The position numbers and the translations under genes were made by a program. A stretch of 64,000 nucleotides of DNA, from NCBI RefSeq assembly GCF_000143415.4, contig NW_003314266.1, positions 1,198,767 to 1,262,766 of the forward strand, written 5' to 3'. Numbering within the stretch: the first letter of the stretch is position 1; every line of letters begins with the position of its first letter. This DNA is from Selaginella moellendorffii (taxonomy: Eukaryota; Streptophyta; Lycopodiopsida; Selaginellales; Selaginellaceae). This document shows positions 57,831 through 64,000 of this stretch, in pieces. Under the pieces are notes generated by a model. That model had not been told where the DNA came from. It was given only the letters and a program-made list of their open reading frames with translations, and made no database searches.

Positions 57831-58412
57831 CTAATTGCGATCCTCCTCGAACTTCAAGGTCTCGTCGGTCACGTAAACCATGCAAGCCTTGGACAACACA
57901 GCCTTGGAATGAAATTTTTGCGAAAGAAAGTTAAGAAGCAGACCTTGACATAGTTTGCATTTGGAAGGCTTGTACTGATCTCTTCGACATCGAGATCTTC
58001 GAACGGGTTCTTGACGAGCTGGCTTCCAAACACCGTCTCGTCACAATCGACCCATTCGTCCTCGACGTCCGAGATCACATCCGGATCCACTGCCACAGAG
58101 AATTTGAATGGATCGAAGCTTTGAAATATTTCGAGATCGACCGTACCATTCTCTTCGCAGATTTCCTCCAGATCTCTCCTCAGTGCGTCCTTGAGACCTT
58201 GATCCAGCGGGCAATCGAGCCTGTGAAAAGAAAAAAAGAAGCACTGGAGAGAGACATCGAGCGGCTTCTTACCATTTCCGCATCCAGAACTTGGAATGCT
58301 TGCGGCGATCTTCATCACCTTGGTCGGAGTCGGAATCTGCGCGGCGATCGATCGAAGAGCTCGCCGGCCTGGCTTTCTTGAATCCATGGCGCTGCTCTCC
58401 CGCTCCAGCCAT
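57831..58412 (-). CDS. Small acidic protein of unknown function
   Basis: Three exons on the minus strand: 58412-58273, 58220-57944 and 57887-57831, 157 residues. It starts MAGAGEQRHGFKKARPASSS and has a basic first third (DRRKHSKFWMRKW). An acidic middle follows (LRRDLEEICEENGTVDLEIF; DVISDVEDEWVDCDETVFGS), ending ACMVYVTDETLKFEEDRN. I do not recognise a domain. The shape suggests a nuclear or nucleic-acid-associated adaptor, but this is only a guess. It is divergent from the oxygenase gene 141 bp upstream. Two introns are normal in size and splice sites. The last exon exists as a stray copy at 53073. Confidence 0.7.
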
Positions 58413-58553
58413 ATTCCAAAATATTTGTTCTGCTCTAGGGCAGAGACGTAATCTCCCCCGCCCATTTGTAAAGACTTTCAATCGAAGCCGTCCATTTGAT
58501 TTTCACTTGAGAAGCATCTTGATAGATTCTCTTTTATTTTAAATTGCGTGGCT

Positions 58554-59803
58554 ATGGCCGCTGGATGGAACAAGCTAGACGGTGCCAAGGCGCTCGTCGA
58601 TAGCGGCATAGACAGGCAGATTTCTATGTCAAGCCCCTCGATCAGAGGCTCTCTCCTCAAGATCTGGCGCTCCACGCCGACGAAATCCCGGTGATCGATG
58701 TCTCCCCGCTGCTGGATTCCAAGCCTACTTCATCCGATCGCAGCAAGGAGGACGTAATCGCCGAGCTGCTGGATGCGAGCGAGAGATGGGGCTTCTTCCA
58801 GGTAAGAAACTGTGCCGCGTATGGAATCGTCTCAACAGGAACTGGATCTAGGTTATCAATCACGGCATCGGCAGCGATCTCACGCGGCGGATGCTCGCCG
58901 TGGCTCACGAATTCTTCCAGCTGCCGCTCGCGGAGAAGATGGTCTCCTATAGTACGGACATAGACGCCGCCGTGAGGTACGGCACGAGCTTCAATCCGCT
59001 CAAGGAGGTGTTTCTAGACTGGCAAGACAATCTTTTGCATCGATTTCTACCGGAGCGCCAGGATCAGCCACATCCATGGCCGACCAAACCAAGCTCTTAC
59101 GAGTAAGTCTAAGTGCTAGACTTGGTTCATCCAATTCTCTTGCCTGGTTTTCTCTAAGTTTTCATGGATCGTCCAGGTTGATTGCTGGGGAATTTGTGGA
59201 TCAAGCCAAGTTTCTGGCCCGCCATCTCCTGCGAGCATTGTCTGAGGGTCTCGGCTTAGGCCCGGACTATTTGGAGGGGGAGTTTGGTGAGCACAACGTG
59301 GCGCTGCGGCTCAATTATTATCCTCCTTGCCCGAGTCCTGAGCTTGCAATTGGACTGAGTAGTCACTCCGATGTTGGTGGTCTCACGATTCTCTTGCAGG
59401 ACAGTGATATCGTCGGACTCCAAGTGAAGGTCCAGGAGAAGTGGAAGACGGTCAGGTCGGTTCCTGGTGCTCTTGTTATCAACATTGGCGACCAGCTTCA
59501 GGCAAGCTAGCAAATAACTTGTAGAATGGTTGATATGTGTGCTTTTCGTCTTTTGGACAGATTTATAGCAATGGAAAGCTCAAGAGCGTCGAGCACAGAG
59601 CGATCGTAAATGCCGATAAAGCTCGGGTATCAGTCGGGCTCTTCTACGATCCAGCTTCCGACGTTAGAGTATCTCCGATTCCCAAGTTTGTAGACACGGA
59701 GCATCCAGCAGCCTACAACCCTTGCGTGTTTAGAGACTACCTGAAGAACCTCTACTCCAAGAACTTGGTGGGCAAGGAATTGCTGGAATCCCAAAGGAAA
59801 TAG
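58554..59803 (+). CDS. 2-oxoglutarate/Fe(II)-dependent oxygenase (DOXC class), with frameshift in exon 1
   Basis: Four exons: 58554-58801, 58852-59102, 59177-59501 and 59561-59803. The product has the N-terminal DIOX_N region (EIPVIDVSPLLDS; ERWGFFQVINHGI) and the catalytic barrel: LNYYPPCPSPELAIGLSSHS, His-Ser-Asp iron ligands, second His in VEHRAIVN, and ARVSVGLF with the Arg-x-Ser 2-oxoglutarate site. Such enzymes hydroxylate or desaturate specialised metabolites or hormones. Two oddities: the ATG frame runs out near 58615, where one base seems missing before Asp-Phe-Tyr-Val-Lys-Pro; and the third intron begins GC (CAG/GCAAGC) not GT. It could be a recent pseudogene, a sequence error, or an allele. 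Everything else looks intact. Confidence 0.72.
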
Positions 59804-60522
59804 CCTCGGAAGTGGATGTTTTCAGGAGTGAGAGTTTGGCAGGTCAAGGTGATTCTCAGCCTGAAAAGATGTTTTAAGGTGGCTACTAGTGACCGAACTC
59901 CAATCCATGTAATTGTCATTCTTTTCCTCATGCTTCATGATCTGCTGGAATGTCAACAATGTGCTAATGAGCATCAAAGACTCTTTCAAGTTCATTTACT
60001 TATAATGAAGGTTATTTGATACTGATAAAAGTAAAGGATGTTAGAAAGCTTCTCTTTCCATTTAAAATTCATGAAAAAGAAAATGTAGTTCAAAGTTGAA
60101 ATTAAATCTAAGGAATTCATAATATTTCAGTTATGTTTTAATATTGATTACAATGTTTTGATATATTTGGCAATAGGCAAACATGGCCTTCATATGGTAT
60201 TCAGGTCCTTGGAGAATCCAGGTCTAGAACACTGAAGTGTTATCAAATGAATTTTAGTGTACTTCCTAAATTTTTTCCGTAAAAACAAGTTGTAATGAGC
60301 ATTCACAAATCATTTTTATATAATAATAATTATTATTATTATTTTCTTAAGCAAACACAGTACTGGATATATCTAGAATATGCTTGAATATTTTGTATAT
60401 ACTCTTAAACTATAAAGTGGATATTCTACTATCGAAGACAGTTCTTATTCATTTATATTAATCTTAATTTATAAAATTTCCTAAACACTTTTTAGTATAT
60501 TGGTTTTTGTCTTTTTAGTATA
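59804..60522. other. AT-rich intergenic region, no gene seen
   Basis: About 700 bp of AT-rich DNA following the oxygenase gene. No coding signal was found. Confidence 0.5.
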
Positions 60523-61480
60523 TTGGTCTTTGTTTCTCAAACTAGTCTGAGAGCTTTCTCTCTGGCAATCCATCTTCATCCTCTCGCCGTCCTTGGTGAG
60601 TGTTAGTGAAGAACTTCTTACGAACCTCGAAAGCACATTGAACGTGGAATAGTTAATCTAGAAGCGTAAAAACTTTTCCGTGTAGTTTAGACGAACCTTA
60701 GCTGACTAGCGGTTTGAGAAAAGCTTTTTATACACATTTTGCAGAAGGGTAGCCGGTCATCTGTGTTTTTCCATTCAATCGCTGTAAGCGTAGGCTACTA
60801 TGATCCTGCTCGCTACCACTGAGGTCATTTCCGTTTTGAGCATAAGCCGCGACCATGGCGTTCCAGGCCACCAGGAGCTGGCTAGAAGACATGAAAGCAG
60901 CGTCAACCTGGTTGCGAGCTTAGCCCCAAGCATCGAGCAAGCAGCGAGAGCTCCAGCGCAAGTCCGGTTTGATCCCTGCGGAACTCATCTCCCTGTATAG
61001 CCGAATCACTTCCGAGCTAGCTAAGCTGTCAGCATCGCGTTCCAGCAGTTTGCGCTGGGATGACTTGCCTGAAAACTTGGCACGTGAGATCCAGCCTCCT
61101 CCGGCACCCTGCGGCAGCCTTCACAGCAGCGTCCGTGAAGACCTTAGAGTATGACTATACCTGTCTCCCCTAGGTGTCGCTGGCTTTCAATCCGAAATCC
61201 TCGTAGAGATGTCGTTGGTCGATCTGCCCGCCCTGGGCATATGCCGCGATCATCAAGTTCCCATATTCTGATCGAGGCCTCTCGCAGCCTCACAGCGCGA
61301 ATACATCTTCAACCCAACGTCCACAACTATCCCGCTCTGGAAGTCGCCACTGGAAATCCTGGCACCCATGCCTAATCAGCTCGATCGCCTTGCGTTCTTG
61401 GTGGAAGACCTCGATGGTGTCGTCAATCTGGCCTATCGCTGGGGCCCATAAAATATTCTTTTAGTCTCCTCCGCGTTGCG
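60523..61480. repeat. Direct repeat, right copy, carrying PPR relics
   Basis: The same sequence as 54088-55203 with deletions (958 against 1116 bp). The PPR wording is present on the minus strand but further broken. Confidence 0.75.
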
Positions 61481-62785
61481 CACTTTTCTGACCAAATGGT
61501 CAAACGTTTAATTTTAGAGCTCGAAGACTATTTTCCTTTAGGAACTTTTCTCCCTTGAATTCCCGTAGAACAGTGTCTGACTAAAAGACAGCTGCCAATG
61601 AAATAATGGTGCCTGCGAGCCAAACAATCTCAGTGGCGTTCAAGGAACATGGACCTTTATACTGCAGTGCTTTCATCTGTTCCAAATCCGCGAGCGCTTC
61701 CACTTGAGCCTCCAAACTCCTGCCCTCTCATAGGGGTTTCTGTCTCTAGGCCCCATCGACTATAACAACGGACAAACATGAATGACAGTCCAATACCACA
61801 CTAGCATGTCTTTTAAATCCAAGATGGGTTCAGACGAGAAAGTTCCGTCTCCTAGTCTGGTGTAATCAGATTCGTGCCTAATTCTGTTTGTTTCGTCAAT
61901 GCTTGATCATGCTTGATCGATCTTGCTCGATTGCCGATGAGAGACTGGAATGTATTAGTTTTCTGCAACAATGTATTGATTTAGCATGATGCAGAAATTA
62001 ATATTCAAATGCCAAACACCTTTTCAATGTCGTGAGCCTCCAGCTTTTACAAATTAGAGATATCACTCTTAAGCTGCTTGGGCAACGATTTATGATGCGA
62101 GCGCGTTGCTGCCAGTTTCGGTAAACACTTGGTTGATCTTCTGATCTGTATGCGTGCACCTGTTAAGAAAAAAAGAACCAAGTTAGATGCGTAAAAATAT
62201 TTTTAAAAAACCATCTCCATTTTCACAATTGTCATGGACTTGAGCTTTAACCGTCTGTGGTCATTGTCATTGTCAAACCACCTGACTTGGTCACATGGAA
62301 ATTTTCGATGGTCAAACTGTAGCATGAAACAAACAAGGTGCTAACCTTCTACAGTGCTGCAACGAATAAAAATTGTGGCGACGTGGGGGTCCAGCAAATT
62401 TTATATCCTTCCAATCGTCTATACCTGTCCGAATGCTTTGTGTCAAACCTCAACTTCTTGAGGAGAAGAACCACATCCGAATAAGTTGCTCTAGCTCGCT
62501 CATGATTTCCACAAAGATATTGTCAGTATCAATTCCAAACTGCAAACAAAGTTTAAGTTTCCAGAGAGATAGATAGACATTTTTATAGTCACCACAGCGC
62601 CCGGGACTCTACTACCTCTATGACTATTTCTTACTCTCCTTCTCCTCCATCCAAAACGTTGGACACAGTGATCAAGCAATGTATGGCAAGAAGAATCTCG
62701 GTGGGAACCAGTCCTCCAAGTTTTCGGGTCCTCAAGGTGTCCTTCTAAAGGTGTGCATTTTTTTTCTATGCCATCTTGTTGTCCG
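61481..62785. repeat. Inverted repeat, right arm (about 1.3 kb)
   Basis: Reverse complement of 55536-56836. The kinase exon here reads on the plus strand (MYGKKNLGGNQ, then FFYAILLS) and stops abruptly at 62785, the repeat edge, after which unrelated sequence begins. Confidence 0.9.
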
Positions 62786-63798
62786 TATACATGCTCTCTT
62801 TCATCTTCTCTCCAGTTCCAGCCAGTGTTTATTTAGTCGTCTCTGCGGCTTGTTTCGTCTTGTCTCTCATCTACAAGATTCGTCTCAACACCACATCTTT
62901 GATTCCAGAGTTTTTATTTACCTGCTGGAGCGTATTTCCTGAGCAGTGCCTTTCATGTCCTGCAGAGTCTCCGAATGAAACGAAGAAGGAGAATAAACAG
63001 AACCTCTTTCTTCTGATTGGCGTGGAGAGGTTTCTAAGCATGGATTTCTTCTTGGTTCCACTGCTGGTTATTTAAAACTAATTACCTTTTATGATATATA
63101 TAAATTAAGCCTCCTTTTGCGAGTATAAAAGATCACAAAGAACTACTAGGCCTTTTTCATTCTTCCAGTCAGTAAAAGGGCAATAGAGTACAATTGTCAA
63201 AGAGATTGTTGAAAAAGCACAAGAGGCATGCCGAAAACAATAAACTCAAACATCATTAGTTTAACATGAAGCATAAGAACTATGAGTCTTCATTCACACT
63301 TTTTGACTTGGAGGCAAGCTTGGATACTTTGTATAAAAAACAATAAAGCACCCCAAGAGGAGGCTTCTTAAATGGATGGTCCATATATTATACTATAATA
63401 ATTAGTGTATCATATATATGTATATATATGTATATGTATATTGTATTTATATATTTTATATTTTTATTAAAAACTGAGTAAATTTTAAAATTATTATATT
63501 TATATATTATTACAAATTTTTATGTTATAAATTATTTAATATTTAAATTAAACAAAACATTAAAAAAATTACTATTAATTTTTTATAGAAATAGTTAATA
63601 GTTTACAACTGATTGTAGTTCACTTATAAACTTTATGAAATACAACTATTAAAAAATTATTTCAATTTTAATTTATTATAACTCTGCTAATTTTTAATTT
63701 TATAATAAGTTATAAACTATAACTTATAACTATAACGTAGTATTACTGTTTTATTTTACAAATATTTCATCAATCAACTATACCAAAAAAATATTTAT
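62786..63798. other. AT-rich spacer, no gene seen
   Basis: After the inverted repeat, AT-rich DNA continues to the LTR-like end. A TA/ATGTA-rich stretch occurs near 63405-63450. A 99-codon hydrophobic frame at 62776-63075 resembles no family. Confidence 0.5.
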
Positions 63799-64000
63799 TG
63801 TGAGGGCCAAGTGTACGGCTACGATGCCGTATACTAATATTAGCGTAGTGGGATTTTGGTAGCCGTCGGATTGGTTTCAATCCGGACCACTCGCTCCTGT
63901 ATATAAACTAGAGTTTTTGGGTTAATTAATATGCACATTTCTATATTCCCTTTCCATATTCCATGCACTCACATTGGTGGAGGTGAGAGGCACCTTTGAT
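63799..64000 (+). repeat. LTR-like repeat, right copy
   Basis: It begins TGTGAGGGCC and carries the same TATATAAAC box as the left copy at 74-196, then continues to the window end with sequence not found in the left copy. The TG start and TATA box fit a 5' LTR or solo LTR of a copia-like element. Confidence 0.55.

Noticed and set aside
62776-63075. Hydrophobic 99-codon frame after the inverted repeat
   Set aside because: It starts inside the kinase relic in another frame and continues into unrelated sequence; no family match.

Overview
The window is nuclear DNA of a land plant, most likely a lycophyte close to Selaginella moellendorffii. The reasons are compact genes with many introns of only about 47-70 bp (GT-AG), plant families (WEB, CONSTANS-like, MRS2, STIC2/YbaB, TRS120, VTI1, alpha-tubulin), short intergenic gaps with telo-box-like AAACCCTA motifs before start codons, and a MOK/LF4-type ciliary kinase. 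That kinase is expected in plants with flagellate sperm and not in flowering plants. The species is inferred; no sequence search was run. Exon boundaries were read by eye from splice sites, frame and family resemblance.

Layout. 1-8.6 kb: an LTR-like fragment, a Rho-N/SAP chloroplast protein, an F-box protein, a ten-exon TRS120 (TRAPPII) gene whose stop lies 58 bp from the F-box start, and a decayed lectin-like gene. 8.6-13.8 kb: AT-rich repeat DNA without a gene. 13.8-27.5 kb: a housekeeping block with STIC2/YbaB, a one-B-box CONSTANS-like factor, an MRS2 magnesium transporter, alpha-tubulin, dolichol kinase, a VTI1 SNARE, a SINA-type ubiquitin ligase and ribosomal protein eS26. 27.7-36.2 kb: three tandem copies of a two-gene unit (F-box gene plus plastid EamA transporter). 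All three F-box frames are open, but only the third transporter is intact; one broken copy carries two micro-inversions. 36.7-39.0 kb: the MOK/LF4 kinase, 13 coding exons. 39.1-43.1 kb: three intronless secreted proteins with an unrecognised N-terminal domain and a GNA-type (bulb) lectin domain, plus a small membrane protein. 43.1-52.9 kb: nuclear-encoded mitochondrial uS7, relics of a NERD-domain gene and an SDR gene, an intact NERD gene, a WEB coiled-coil gene and an AS8-like gene. 52.9-63 kb: a rearranged region with a tRNA-Ser(GCU), PPR relics in direct repeat, a 1.3-kb inverted repeat, a kinase gene split onto opposite strands, a small acidic-protein gene and a 2-oxoglutarate oxygenase gene with a frameshift and a GC-AG intron. 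63.8-64 kb: a second LTR-like end in the same orientation as the first.

The genes do not form a pathway. Common themes are membrane traffic and glycosylation (TRS120, VTI1, dolichol kinase), protein turnover (F-box, SINA), chloroplast biology (STIC2, WEB, EamA, Rho-N) and microtubule/cilium biology (alpha-tubulin, MOK). The most unusual contents are the lectin family, the MOK kinase, and the duplicated and inverted accessory regions.
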